Assembly (NCBI RefSeq): GCF_020509005.1
Contig: NC_063023.1
Span: forward strand, 2,046,001 to 2,110,000
DNA length: 64,000 nucleotides
Direction of reading: 5' to 3'
From: Fulvia fulva
Lineage: Eukaryota > Ascomycota > Dothideomycetes > Mycosphaerellales > Mycosphaerellaceae
Translations under genes and position numbers: made by a program
The notes under the pieces: generated by a model
Told to the model about the DNA's origin: nothing
What the model saw: only the letters and a program-made list of their open reading frames with translations
Databases searched by the model: none
Shown: positions 20,596 through 31,254 of the stretch, piece by piece
How the letters are laid out: each line of letters opens with the position of its first letter
How positions within the stretch are numbered: the stretch's first letter is position 1

Positions 20596-22559
20596 AAGAA
20601 TATGAATCGTCGAGGTCGTCGTGAAGGCGGGGTGGTGCGTGTCATGGGCCGATGGTAGTGTCGTCGGTCCTACACCATGGTCTCGCAGCGTCTCCGGCAC
20701 AGCATAGTCGTCGCGATAGAGTGCACCACTTGCAGCAAGACTGTGCTTGGTCGGACAAACGTGGGCAGGTTAGAAGGCCTCGGGCCCGGCGTGGCAGAAG
20801 GGCATAGGTCGGTCGAGTATATGGAGAGGCAGGGCGTGTGCATCCGATGTGTCGCGGTAGCCACCGAGCGTTCGAGTATCAGAAGAGACAGCACGTCGGG
20901 AAGGCCATGCGTCTGCGACCCTTCCAAGGGTTTTCCGATGTCGCGTCACGCCGTCAACAAGCCAGCAGCGCAGCCACGGAGAGCCGCTTGCAACTGCCCT
21001 CTAGTCTTGCAGCGTCCAGTGGTTGCATACAAGTATTGCGCAAGCGAGCGGCGACGAGAACGAATGGCAGTGCGGGCTTCCAGCCTTTGCTGATTCCGTA
21101 GCGAGCCGCGTGGGTGTGAGCTCGAAGATGGCTGGCGTGCTGTTTCTGTTTCAGCGGGGCCTCGAAATCGAAATCTCGTCGCCAGAGCAACGTGGAGCAC
21201 CCGTGATTGCGCCAGGAACGGCTGCGCAGCATGCAGCACGAGCGGTCCATTGCAGCGAATCACCACTCCCCGAATGCCCGCCAAGATCAAAGAACGCTGC
21301 GAACTCATGGAGCTCCCCTGCAAACACCTCGTCTGGACGCGTGCTCCCCCCCACTGCCGAAAGTGAGACCGAAAGTGAAACTGGGAAGCAGCCTTGCCGA
21401 CTGGGATCAAACGCGATGGCGCGTCCACCTCCGGCACACTTTGCCTGACCTCTTGGGCCTTCATCCACATCTTCGCCACGATTCGACGACGTTGGCTCCG
21501 TCTGCGATAGCTGTTGCACGAGGTGAATGGTGTGTGAACCATGTGAGCTTTCCGTGGTCTGCTGCAACGGCCTGCCCAAACCATGTCGCCGCGGTGCAGT
21601 TTCTTCCTCGACAGCCTGATCGTTGTGCATAGTTGATGGCGAAATGTGAGCGAAATGTCTGGCTTGCTGCAACAGAATGAGAGGCCTTAGCTCGCTGACA
21701 ATACGACAGTGCAGATACTTTGATGGGTGCATTTGCTTGGAATAATAGAGTGCAGATTGCGGCGAGAAGTCTCGGTCTGCGAGAAGAGGAAGCTGCTCTG
21801 AAGGCCTGATTCCGCTCCAACGTAAGACCAACCTCACCTCCTGCCACCAACGCAGCCCGCGATGCTCTGCTATTGCTGGTACCGATTGGCCGTGAGCCGC
21901 ATGTCATACAACACAGACAAAGGGCGGCCGTTTGAACGTAACACTGCCGATGCGACAGCATACCATCAGCTCGCAGCTGCTCATCATCAACCATCTCACG
22001 AGCAACGAAGCTCGATGTTTAGCTAACAATCTACAGCTCGTGCATTGGACCACGTGCACACCTTGGAGCAAAGCTAAAAGCACCTCAGCAAAGCTGGTCA
22101 GCAGCGATCCCTTCCATGTCTGCACATTTCTCGCTTACTGACCCGCAAACCTCACACGCCAGTCGAGGCTACGCACCAAGCAACTCGTGTCCTGGACCCC
22201 ACGTTCCTTTGCATGCCACGTGCATGCTTTGCTATCTTAGCTACTGCGCCTCTAAAGCTTTGCTAAGCTTATGTCTCAATGGAGTCAATGCTCCTGCCTG
22301 TTCAGGCACTGAGGCATTGGAACGATGTCACTGCAGAGGCCACTACCATTGTCGATCTCACGGTAGTGATCTCAGGGCTGTCTTTACAACACAGAGGAAG
22401 CGAGAAGTTGACGTCAAGGGCCTTCTGCTCACTGTACCACAGAGTGATTGGTTGGAATGTGACTGACAGACAGTATAAGTAACACAAGCATCGTGCCCAT
22501 CATCATCATCCCACATCCCAACCAACAAGCACCTGCCAACCCTCTCCAAGAACTCCAAC
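20596..22559. other. long divergent intergenic region
   Basis: Almost 2 kb separates the kelch gene (minus strand) from the GH25 gene (plus strand). Long open stretches exist (for example 21151-21837 minus), but they are rich in Arg/Ser, match nothing I know, and overlap others in several frames, so I call none. Near the GH25 start are an inverted CCAAT box at 22447-22451 and a TATAAG element at 22474-22479, about 80 bp before the ATG. Confidence 0.4.
22447..22479 (+). promoter_or_regulatory. CCAAT-box and TATA-like element of the GH25 gene
   Basis: ATTGG (an inverted CCAAT) at 22447-22451 and TATAAG at 22474-22479 lie 113 and 86 bp before the GH25 start codon, in the usual order for a fungal core promoter. 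The motifs are short, so this is a moderate call. Confidence 0.4.
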
Positions 22560-23222
22560 ATGAAGCTTACCAACATCCTCCCCGCAACACTGGCGCTCAG
22601 CGCCTCTGCCGCCCCCCTCGAAGAGCGCGCCAGCTCCGTGCAAGGCTTCGACATCTCCCACTACCAAACCTCCGTCAACTTCGCCTCAGCCTACTCCGGC
22701 GGCCTCCGCTTCGTCATCATCAAAGCAACCGAAGGCACGACCTACAAAGACCCCAGTTTCTCCTCGCACTACAACGGCGCCACCAGCGCCGGCTTCATCC
22801 GCGCCGGCTACCACTACGCCTCCGGCACCGGCGACGGCAGCCAGGAAGCGAAGTTCTTCCTCGCCAACGGTGGAGGCTGGTCGAACGATGGGCGGACTCT
22901 GCCTGGAATGCTGGATCTTGAGGGACCCTGCAAGTCTGTCAGCTGGATTAGGACGTTTTCGAATACGTACCACACGGCCACGGGACGTTATCCACTTCTT
23001 TACTCGAGTCCTAGCTGGTGGCAGTCTTGCACGGGGAATTCGAACGCGTTCGTCCAGACTAATCCGCTGGTGATGGCGTGTTATAATGCACAGCCTTGCA
23101 CGCCGCAGGGGTCGTGGCCGTATTATACTATTTGGCAGTATAAGGATGCCAATGCGTATGGAGGGGATAGTGATGTGTTTAATGGGGATATGACGCAGCT
23201 TAAGAAGCTTGCGACGGGTTGA
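22560..23222 (+). CDS. secreted GH25 muramidase (lysozyme)
   Basis: This single-exon gene of 220 residues starts with a signal peptide (MKLTNILPATLALSASAAP) and a short pro-segment ending in 'EER'. The mature part begins 'QGFDISHYQ', with the first conserved Asp of GH25. It continues 'RFVIIKATEGTTYKDPSF', 'FIRAGYHYA', 'GMLDLEG' (the DxE catalytic pair) and ends 'YYTIWQYKDANAYGGDSDVFNGD'. GH25 enzymes (Chalaropsis type) cleave the N-acetylmuramyl-glucosaminyl bond of bacterial peptidoglycan. No extra binding domain is present, so it is a minimal catalytic form. It is probably used against or for feeding on bacteria. Other fungal homologues have about the same length. Confidence 0.93.
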   Translation: MKLTNILPATLALSASAAPLEERASSVQGFDISHYQTSVNFASAYSGGLRFVIIKATEGTTYKDPSFSSHYNGATSAGFIRAGYHYASGTGDGSQEAKFFLANGGGWSNDGRTLPGMLDLEGPCKSVSWIRTFSNTYHTATGRYPLLYSSPSWWQSCTGNSNAFVQTNPLVMACYNAQPCTPQGSWPYYTIWQYKDANAYGGDSDVFNGDMTQLKKLATG

Positions 23223-23978
23223 AGGGTGGTTGGAGATTCAATGGGAGCTTCTATGGCGAGATGAAGTCAATGGTCATGGACGGAAATTTGGGCTGACCGA
23301 TGCTAGCTGAATAGCTCAATGAAGCTATTGATCCTGATTAGTCCCATTGCAGACTTCGTATGCATACCATCATTCATTGATCTACTGATGTCTGCAACCT
23401 GTGACCTATCTCTTCATTGTGAGAATAGTGCTTAAGGCTAGCTGCCTGCGAGCCCCCGTGATGACGGTGAACTGACAGGCACTGTCTTCGATGCGAAGCC
23501 AGATCTTTGTAGCATGGAGGGACGTTTCCGCGTCTTTTGCGAAGAGCTGTCACTGCGAATAATGGCCTTTGTGAATCGAACTTCGGCATCGCCGGCATTA
23601 AGGTGGCTGATGTCGCCGTGTGGACGGCTATACGCGCATTGCAGGGGTGCTCACGACATTGACTGCGGTATCCTCGGTCGTGTCGATGGCTCAAACGTAG
23701 CGACTTCTACACAGCTAGCAGCCCAAGATTGCTGTCTCTCGTTTGGACTAAGGAATTGTTCACCAGTGATACATGATCCCAAGGCTCGAACGGGAACTGG
23801 ACACTGCCCGGGATGAGACCTCGTCTCAAGTGCCAGACTGCAGCGCACCACTTCCTCCAAGTCTTTCAATCGAGTCCTATGCGCCCACTCTCTTCAAACC
23901 CCTCCCTCCCCTTCAACGCTCCACATTCTGCCTACAGATCCCCTCCTCCCCAGCTCGCAGCACCCTCGACATCCGAAA
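23223..23978. other. intergenic region upstream of small secreted protein
   Basis: About 750 bp follow the GH25 stop codon. The region contains the promoter of the small secreted protein; the last 150 bp are pyrimidine-rich, as is common before fungal start codons. Nothing else is recognised. Confidence 0.4.
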
Positions 23979-24249
23979 ATGCAGCTCCTCAACCTCATCC
24001 CAGCTCTCCTGAGCCTCTTAGCGACCACAGCACTCGCAGCACCCAAGGAACAAGCCTGCAACCCCGAGCAGCCGAATAATCCGTATTGTATGCCCGAGAA
24101 GAATGACGAGCCGAAAGTGGTGAGTCGGATTTATAGGTCTGTTTTAGGTGGATCTGTGGACGCAAGGGACTTTGTGGGCCGGTTCGGGGACTGATGAGTG
24201 GCGTGCGTAGAAGTGTGACCGGTATAATCGGGATCCGAGGTGTGGGTAG
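23979..24249 (+). CDS. small secreted four-cysteine protein, 59 aa (effector-like)
   Basis: Two exons (23979-24119 and 24211-24249) are joined across a 91-bp intron with a GTGAGT donor, ACTGATG branch-like site and GCGTAG acceptor. The precursor has a clear signal peptide (MQLLNLIPALLSLLATTALA). The mature part of about 39 residues holds four cysteines: CX9C in 'ACNPEQPNNPYCM' and CX8C in 'KCDRYNRDPRCG' at the extreme end. The second pair is coded entirely by the 13-codon last exon. If the intron is not removed, the frame reads on to a 71-residue product with only two cysteines. The two Cys pairs look like a degenerate internal repeat. No known family is recognised; size and cysteines fit a secreted effector-like or antimicrobial peptide. 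Confidence 0.6.
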
Positions 24250-24510
24250 GAGGGGTGGAAGAGGGCGGTAGGGTGGGTGAGGGTGAGGAGGCTAGGGATT
24301 GAGAAAGGGTTTGGGGACTGTACAGAAAACAACCTTCAGCGTCATTGGCCGCTGCATGGACCGGTAAAATGGTGGTGCTCACGCCGTCTCTATACCTCCA
24401 ACGCCACGCTATGCCCATCTCACGAGCGATACCTCTTTCAACGCCGCAAGCAGAACTCCATCAGTAGCAAATGGTCCAAAACACCACAATCATCCTCCAA
24501 GGAACCCCCA

Positions 24511-25611
24511 CTACTCCGTCCTCTTGAACCTGATCCTCGCACCCTCATCCGTCTTGAACGGCACACCCAACTCAAACAGCTTGACCACCACATCCGAAAA
24601 GTCCTGGAAGAATTTCTCCTGGTCCTCTGCGTACTGCTTAGCATACTTGCTCATACTCTCATCCTTGATAATCGCCATATCCGTCGGCAACATCATCAGC
24701 GTCTTCGTGCCGGCATCTTCATACTGCTTTGGTCCACCCCATTTCTTCCATTGCCACTTCTCCTCGAAGAGCAACTTGTAATAGTCGTTTGTCAAAGTGA
24801 TCGGTGAGAATGTCCAAGGCCCATCAAAGCCAGAGCGATCAGTATGACAACGGCCGAGAGCGTGTGCGCCTGACAAGGCGACAATCTCTTGATCGTTGAA
24901 GCCCATGCGACCAAAGATAGCGCGGAGATGATTCTGTTCCTTCGAGCCATCGGGAAGGCGGCCGTCAGGTGTACAGAATGCTACATCACGGTCGGAGCGG
25001 CCTGGGCGCCATGGAATGTCTGGGCCGCCCATCTCTTGCACTGCACAAGCGGCCGCGAGGGTCCAGAGGTCCGAGTATGTGATCCAGGGGAACTGTTCGT
25101 GGATAGGCTCGAGGAAGTTCTGTGCTACTGTGAGGCCTGCGTTTGCGCCATGGTCTTTCTCGGGGGCGAAGCGCATTGTTGCGCCGTTGGAGCCGCCGGT
25201 CTTGGTTCGTGCATCGTAGGTACCGGAGGCGTGCCAGCCGAGGCGGAGGAGGATGGGGCCGTAGGAGCCGTCGTCGTAGTCGTCTTCTTCGATGAGTTTG
25301 GCTGCGATGGCGTTATAGACTTCTTGGTAGTCTTTGGTGGTGGGAGTGAATTTGCTGGGTTCTTCGGCGAGAGCGTGACGCTGTTCGATGAGGGTGTAGT
25401 AGCTTGCAACACCGAGTGTTAAGCTTGCTGCTGCGCTGGACCAGATGTAGGTGCCGTGGTTGGTAGAGTGCGATCCTGAGCTGGAGTAGCCACGTCGTGC
25501 TTGTTGCTGGAAGCTACGAGCTATCGATTGCCGAGTTGCAGAAGTTCTGAAGGCTTGGGTTGCTGGCGTCGAACGTATTGCTCGCGTGAGGGTTCTGCTT
25601 GCTGAAGCCAT
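24511..25611 (-). CDS. CCP1: mitochondrial cytochrome c peroxidase
   Basis: This single-exon gene of 366 residues has an Arg/Ser/Thr-rich, acid-free mitochondrial presequence ([19 protein letters not shown]) and a hydrophobic sorting segment ([18 protein letters not shown]), as in yeast Ccp1. The class I haem peroxidase core is complete: '[13 protein letters not shown]' contains the distal Arg, Trp and His, '[12 protein letters not shown]' contains the proximal His, and '[15 protein letters not shown]' contains the Trp that forms the radical with cytochrome c. It reduces hydrogen peroxide in the intermembrane space with electrons from cytochrome c. Length and motifs are typical. No neighbour suggests a shared pathway. 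Confidence 0.96.
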   Translation of the reverse strand: MASASRTLTRAIRSTPATQAFRTSATRQSIARSFQQQARRGYSSSGSHSTNHGTYIWSSAAASLTLGVASYYTLIEQRHALAEEPSKFTPTTKDYQEVYNAIAAKLIEEDDYDDGSYGPILLRLGWHASGTYDARTKTGGSNGATMRFAPEKDHGANAGLTVAQNFLEPIHEQFPWITYSDLWTLAAACAVQEMGGPDIPWRPGRSDRDVAFCTPDGRLPDGSKEQNHLRAIFGRMGFNDQEIVALSGAHALGRCHTDRSGFDGPWTFSPITLTNDYYKLLFEEKWQWKKWGGPKQYEDAGTKTLMMLPTDMAIIKDESMSKYAKQYAEDQEKFFQDFSDVVVKLFELGVPFKTDEGARIRFKRTE

Positions 25612-26460
25612 GTCGGTGTTCGTAGGGTGATGTGCGAGAGGAAGGCTTTGCTTGAACTGAGTTATTTATAAGAAAGACACGCAGTGGCAAGACTGGTTCC
25701 CCAGGAGGTTTATGATCCAAGAGAATGTCTTCAGGTGTGATGGTAGGACACAACGAGGATGTGGTAAGCAGAAAGTCGACGCAACTTTGCTGGAACAAAC
25801 AGTGTCGTACACCCATGCCTCGCTGTCCTGCACAGGCCATGTCCGAGGTGCGAGCAGCCGTAAAGACAATACCGATGTTATGGCGGACATATCAGAAACG
25901 TTTGCTTTGTCGTTCGGGGCCCACTCGAATGGCTATCGATACTGGGATGCCTTATCGCTGCTCACTTGGAGCGTCATGCAGCGACATGACAGTCACGCCA
26001 TGATATCTCGATTTTACAGCAAGTGTAATATCGCTCAATGACTGATCTCTGCAGGGCGTGTCATCGTATGTCATCAAATAGCCAGCAGATCATCCGTACC
26101 TGCGTTTGCTGCGGGACATCACGCTAGAACGCGTCTCGAAAAAGCTCGGAAGTGCTACCCGAAGCGATCCTTGCACATGCGTCGCTCCAGAAGCTCCGTT
26201 TTGGGGAGCCTGTAGCGAGCTCGAAGCGTTGATGTTGTCCAAGACATTTTCTTTGCAAACTAGCACGTACGAGTGCACTTCTCCAGCTGCACACAGCGGC
26301 GTCTATGTGTCCTTGATGATCAAAAGGTCTTCGATGCCGCCTGCAAACATGTGCTTGTCCAGTGCGTCAGCGGTATCCGAGCTCGGATACCATCGCAGCA
26401 TTCGAGCATCTGCCCAGAGAGACGTATTGCAGATCTGGTTCAGCATCCGATTTCGCTGGA
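25612..26460. other. intergenic region, no gene called
   Basis: The 850 bp between the cytochrome c peroxidase start and the F-box protein stop contain only overlapping short frames. It probably carries the peroxidase promoter. Confidence 0.4.
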
Positions 26461-27537
26461 TCATGTCACAGCTGCGAATACCGTGGGATGTGCACCGCCT
26501 CTAGCGGTAGGCCGCGCGACGAAGACGGTCGCCCTTCCAGCTTGCCTTGCGCCGATACCATAGTAGATCTTGCCATCAGTATCGTTCCAGGAGTTTGCAT
26601 CCTCACTTTGCGACCATCGTGTGGCTTGACTCGAAGTGCCTGGTATGCAAGGTCTCGGCGTGGTATCGTTACGCAGACAATCAGCTCTCAGAATGTTGAA
26701 TCCGTCGCCAGCCAACGGGTGGATCTTGCGCAGCTGGACTACTTCAGGTATGGTCCAGTCCCGCTTTGTTTCGCTGAATCGTTCATGGCCTGTAGGTCGC
26801 CGGGACCAAACCTGTGCTGTATGAATCATGACACGAGGTACTTCGGAAAGATTGGCCTGATCGCGATCCGCCATCTGAGCGGCTTGTTCAATGGCCAGGA
26901 TAGCTCGATCCTCAATGTGTTTAGAGTCGTGAGGGTAGTATAGCACTTTTGCACGACAACCACGAAATAGACGCGCCTCCACCATGTCCCAAACCATGGC
27001 CAAGGTCACTGGCTTGTTGCTCAAGTCTTGGTGGCCCCAACCTTTCGAAACGTTGAAAGGATCAGCATAAGTATCCTCATTCTCCTCGCTCGGGACGGGT
27101 GAAGTCTTCCACTGATGCCACCAGCCCAGCCTATTGATGGGTGGTTGGCAGACCAGCATACGTCTCCACAATGCATCCTTCCGGGCGAAAGCTTGTCGTG
27201 TTGGGATTTGGAGATCTGTACCGCCGCTAGCCCATGGAGTTCGCTGCAGGTCTGAAGAGCTACTCATACGGTCAGGGGTAGCAGTATTGACAGACAATAT
27301 AGATCCAAAGCATTCTTCAATGAACGGGTTGAGCTCTGATTCGTCCAGGTGCGTGTCTGGTGTTGAGAACAAGTTCTGCTGAAGAGTTTCTGAATCGCAA
27401 ATGATGATATTCCACACTTTGCACACTCGTTGACCATTCAAGAGCACGCGAGGGCTTGCGTTCTCCAGGAAGATGGTGACCAGCTCGTTGATTGCGAAGA
27501 AGCGATGGCAGGCATCGAAGCGTGGTGGCGTTGCCAT
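26461..27537 (-). CDS. F-box protein, 358 aa
   Basis: The N-terminus carries an F-box: 'RFFAINELVTIFLENASPRVLLNGQRVCKVWNIII' at about residues 12-46, followed by the 'S..LQ..LF' continuation common to a large Dothideomycete family. The rest has tryptophan-rich stretches (NRLGWWHQWKTS) and no recognised repeat domain. F-box proteins bind Skp1 and recruit substrates to SCF ubiquitin ligases; the substrate is unknown. No intron is needed. The start at 27537 places the F-box at the usual distance from the N-terminus. Confidence 0.8.
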   Translation of the reverse strand: MATPPRFDACHRFFAINELVTIFLENASPRVLLNGQRVCKVWNIIICDSETLQQNLFSTPDTHLDESELNPFIEECFGSILSVNTATPDRMSSSSDLQRTPWASGGTDLQIPTRQAFARKDALWRRMLVCQPPINRLGWWHQWKTSPVPSEENEDTYADPFNVSKGWGHQDLSNKPVTLAMVWDMVEARLFRGCRAKVLYYPHDSKHIEDRAILAIEQAAQMADRDQANLSEVPRVMIHTAQVWSRRPTGHERFSETKRDWTIPEVVQLRKIHPLAGDGFNILRADCLRNDTTPRPCIPGTSSQATRWSQSEDANSWNDTDGKIYYGIGARQAGRATVFVARPTARGGAHPTVFAAVT

Positions 27538-28021
27538 GGCTAGAGGCTCTCAAGTCGAGCGGTAGTTGTGTCTGGCACGTGATTGTGGTAGTCTCATGAC
27601 AGGAAGTGAAGTATGTTCTGAGCCCTACAGGGATTACTGCTGGTGGGGCCTGGCAGTGTGCGAGTCGTGTCAGCGATATAGCTCGGTACCTCTGACGTGT
27701 ATGGAGTCATAAGGCGAAATTGCTGTGCATGGGATGAGCAGGCCGATGAAGTGAATGACTTGATAATTGATGTCGGCAGGTGAGAGGAATGCTCAGACCC
27801 TCACGATGCTCACACGGGGGTCTGAATCTCGTCAACTGCGTCATCGAGGGGACGGCAATGATACATGTATTTGCATGTGCTTTCATGTTGCTTCCGCAAT
27901 CACGGGTTTGACCTGCCCAAGGGATCTCCAATTCGTAGATTGACCAGAGGCACAACACTCGTATGCCTTCTTCCAATCTGAAGACACCACCAACAGCAAT
28001 TCGAGCTCAAACACGATCGTA
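27538..28021. other. divergent promoter region
   Basis: The 484 bp between the F-box gene (minus) and the TCF25/Rqc1 gene (plus) hold both promoters. No specific element could be assigned. Confidence 0.4.
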
Positions 28022-30333
28022 ATGTCCTCTCGCGCTCTGCGCAAGGCGCAACGCGAGAAGGAAGAACAAGATCGTCTAAAGCAACTCGAGCAGGAAGCAG
28101 AAGCTTTACAGGAAGAAGACTCGGACCATGAGGTCCCCGCTGCACAACCGAAGAAGAGTGCATTCGCCGTGCTACTCGAGGACGACGATGACCAAGTTGA
28201 AGAGGCAGACGATGGCATAGAAGAGGACGATACGACCCCAGAGGTACGTCTCTGAAGGAGATCAGTGGCTGAGAGCATGGTGGACCGCGCGAGATATGCG
28301 CTGCGCGACGCACTCCACGTACACCATGGTCTTCTTCGAGTATGGCTAACACTGCTGTTTGTAAGGTGCCTGCGACAGCGTCCATACCAAAGACAACATT
28401 GAAAAAGAAGAAAAAGAAGAAGAAAGCCAAGACTACTGGAGGTACAGCAACACCAGAAGTTAGCAAAGAGCAGGAGCTAGATGAGATCGACGCGGCACTG
28501 AAAGAGTTGTCCACGAACAAGAATGGCTCACAAGCCACTACTACAGCTGGCATCGACCAAACAGTCAATGAAGCCAGCAAGCTACTTGCGATCGACTCGA
28601 ACCACCTCCATGCGCAAAACGAGATGCGAAGACTGTTTGGACGTGCTGCACTGCAGCAAGATGAGGACGAACAGCCAGCAGCCGAAGCCGTGGGTGGCAA
28701 CAGAAGGCAGCAAAGACGAGTACAACAGGTCGGACTTGCACAAGCTCTGCGAGGGCAACAGCAGGGCGGTCGCTCCGGCCTTTCAGCTATTGCACTAAGA
28801 CGAAACATCTTCATCCAGGGCAAGGAGGAGTGGCCAATGGCAACAAGCGGTGGTCTCAGCATGGACGTTGAAGAGAAGCGAGCAGATGGCACAGTACTGT
28901 ATCGATTTGTGCACAACACGGCCTACCAGGATGTCCAGTCACAGTTTGAGACATGTGTGGAATCTATGGACCCAAACCGACTTGTTGCTCTTTTGCGACT
29001 CAACCCATACCACATATCGACACTGCTTCAGGTATCAGAGATCGCCAAGCAGGATCGAGACCACGCTACCTCTGGAGATCTTCTCGAACGTGCTCTTTTC
29101 TCCTTCGGACGAGCTGTTCACAGCACATTTGCCAAAAACTTGGCCGAGGGTAAAGCACGACTCGACTTCAGAAGGGCAGAGAATCGCGAGTTTTGGCTTG
29201 CGAGCTGGCGATATATGCAGAACCTGACAATGCGAGCTACATGGAGAACAGTCTACGAGTGGGCAAAGCTACTGCTCTCACTATCGCCAGAAGACGACCC
29301 ATATGCACTTTGGCTTGTGCTTGATCAGTATGCGCTAAGGTCGCGTCAGGATCTTGACTACCTCAACATTAGTCGCAACAGCACTTTCAGAGCCGTTCAC
29401 CACGATATGCCTAATGTCCAGCTAAGTCAAGGCTTGGCAGAGTTTCGAGCTGGTAACCAAGGTAAGGGCAAGCAAGCATTGTTCACTGCGATGGGCCAAT
29501 ACCCTTGGCTCGTCGCGAGATTGTGTCAAGAACTCAACATTGACCCTCCACCTGGTGTTTGGGGCAAAGAAGCAAGGACAGAACGAGAAAAGCTACATGC
29601 AGAGCTTTACGCGACTCGAGCAAAGGATCTCTGGAATACTCCGGAGACTATTGCTCTACTGAACGAAATTGCTAGTGCGCTACCTCCCGACACACCATCG
29701 GCAGCAGTAGACGCAGACGACATCACACGGGAAGAAGCACGCCACGTACTCCTGTCTGACGTGCCTGCCCTCATTGCCCTGATTCCTCGAAGCTACACTG
29801 CGCAACTCGAGAGCTCGTCGGATCCACTACCACCGGACGACTCGTACATGTCATACCTGTCCCGAGTCAGTGGTCGGTCGAGAGGCGGTGGCGGCCATAT
29901 GGGCCTCGATCAGATCGAGAACAGCGTCCGCGAGATCCAGAACCTCCATCAGTTCTTCGCGAGGCTATTTCCATGGTTCAGACGTGGCGGTGAAGCGAAC
30001 GAAGACGCTGAGCATGACAACGATGGTGCTGCTGATGCTGACGAAGGTCATGTTATCGACGAGGAGGCTATGCCTCCCGACCAGGAGACTCTTATGCGCC
30101 AAGTCGAAGAAGCTGGCTACACGCGGGCAGAGTTCGCAGAGCGAGCGCAACGACTTATTACTCTTCAAGGCCAATTGTTCGGCGGCGGTACTGGAGTCGG
30201 ACCTGAAGTCATGGCTCGGATCGCGACGGAGCATGTCAACAATGCTGCTATGCGCCATGAGGATGAGGAAGGCGAAGGCGTGCCAAGTCAATTCCATCAA
30301 CCACGAGTGGAAGACGAGACGGACGAAGGTTGA
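28022..30333 (+). CDS. TCF25/Rqc1 homologue (ribosome quality control)
   Basis: Two exons (28022-28243 and 28366-30333) flank a 122-bp intron with GTACGT donor, GCTAAC branch site and AAG acceptor, giving 729 residues. The N-terminus is charged ('MSSRALRKAQREKEEQ'), followed by an acidic stretch and a lysine run, typical of Rqc1/TCF25. The conserved TCF25 core begins around 'HNTAYQDVQSQFETCVESMDPN' and includes 'LLRLNPYHISTLLQVSEI' and 'NREFWLASWRYMQNLTMRATWRT'. In yeast, Rqc1 acts with Ltn1 and Rqc2 on stalled 60S ribosomes to help extract and degrade nascent chains. That role is inferred from the family. The C-terminus is acidic. Confidence 0.9.
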
Positions 30334-31254
30334 GCTGCCCTTATCTCGGCCTTTCTCGAACCTGCTACGCTACCACGAAGTGTTGATGGTACAGCTCGCT
30401 CACACTGACCTCAAGAGTGCTCAATGTGCCGCTACTGCTACTCGTGGCAGCTCAGACCGAATGAACCCACTTTGATCGCACGATGTGCGCCTGGGCAGCC
30501 ATCTACCAGCATCGCCGTGGGGGGAGACAAGAAGTACTTACCCCCTCAACCGCTACGTCTTGGTGCGTTGCACAGCAGCAACCCCGCTGGAGTAGTATGG
30601 CGAGCAGATCGCCTATGCACTGCCCCTCGCTTGACGGGTTATGAAGTACTCGCCCAGTATACGAACACCGATGCCTGTAAGCAGTGCTCATGCTTCTCAA
30701 TTGTCTCCTTGTCACATTTACTTGATTCCACGTCCCACTTCTTCTCACGCTGTCCTCATCAAGAAAGCAAAGTGACACAGTTTGGTGGCCTCGATCACCG
30801 TCTCTAGACAACACCGCATACCATGAATCTTCACCATGACGTTCACTTCAATTAAAAGCTTCGACCCAAGGACTATCAGTTCAGGGGATCCGCTTGTGAA
30901 TATCGCCGTTCTCCAGCAGCGAGGGAAGTTCGATGTGGTTATGATCAATGGGAGGACACATCAAGTGATCCATGAAGATTCTGTTCCGCCTGAACGGTCT
31001 GCGATAGCTAGATAACCTCAAATGACGATCTTGACGTCTGATAGAATGGCTAGTTGCCGATGTTATAGGCGATGGCATTTCCTTTAAGGCAGCTCCACAA
31101 TCGAGAGTATCACGACCAACCTCCGAGGCTCGTTCCGAATCTCCAGCCTCATCGACCTAAGCGCCAAGCACCCACGCCCACAGACTTTTGGGATGGTGAT
31201 TGTCGTTGGACCTTGCGTCAAGCATCAGGTGCCACAAAGAAAGCAGGTAGAGCT
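30334..31254. other. intergenic region, no gene called
   Basis: About 920 bp lie between the TCF25/Rqc1 stop and the end of the broken HET gene. Small frames on both strands show no family resemblance. Confidence 0.4.

Noticed and set aside
21151..21837. Long minus-strand frame upstream of the kelch gene
   Set aside because: Several frames of similar length overlap here on both strands, as expected in GC-rich DNA, and none has a recognisable motif. It may be 5' leader.
28366..28430. Lysine-coding run in the TCF25/Rqc1 gene as a possible simple repeat or slippage site
   Set aside because: Polylysine is normal at this position in the family, and the frame is intact.
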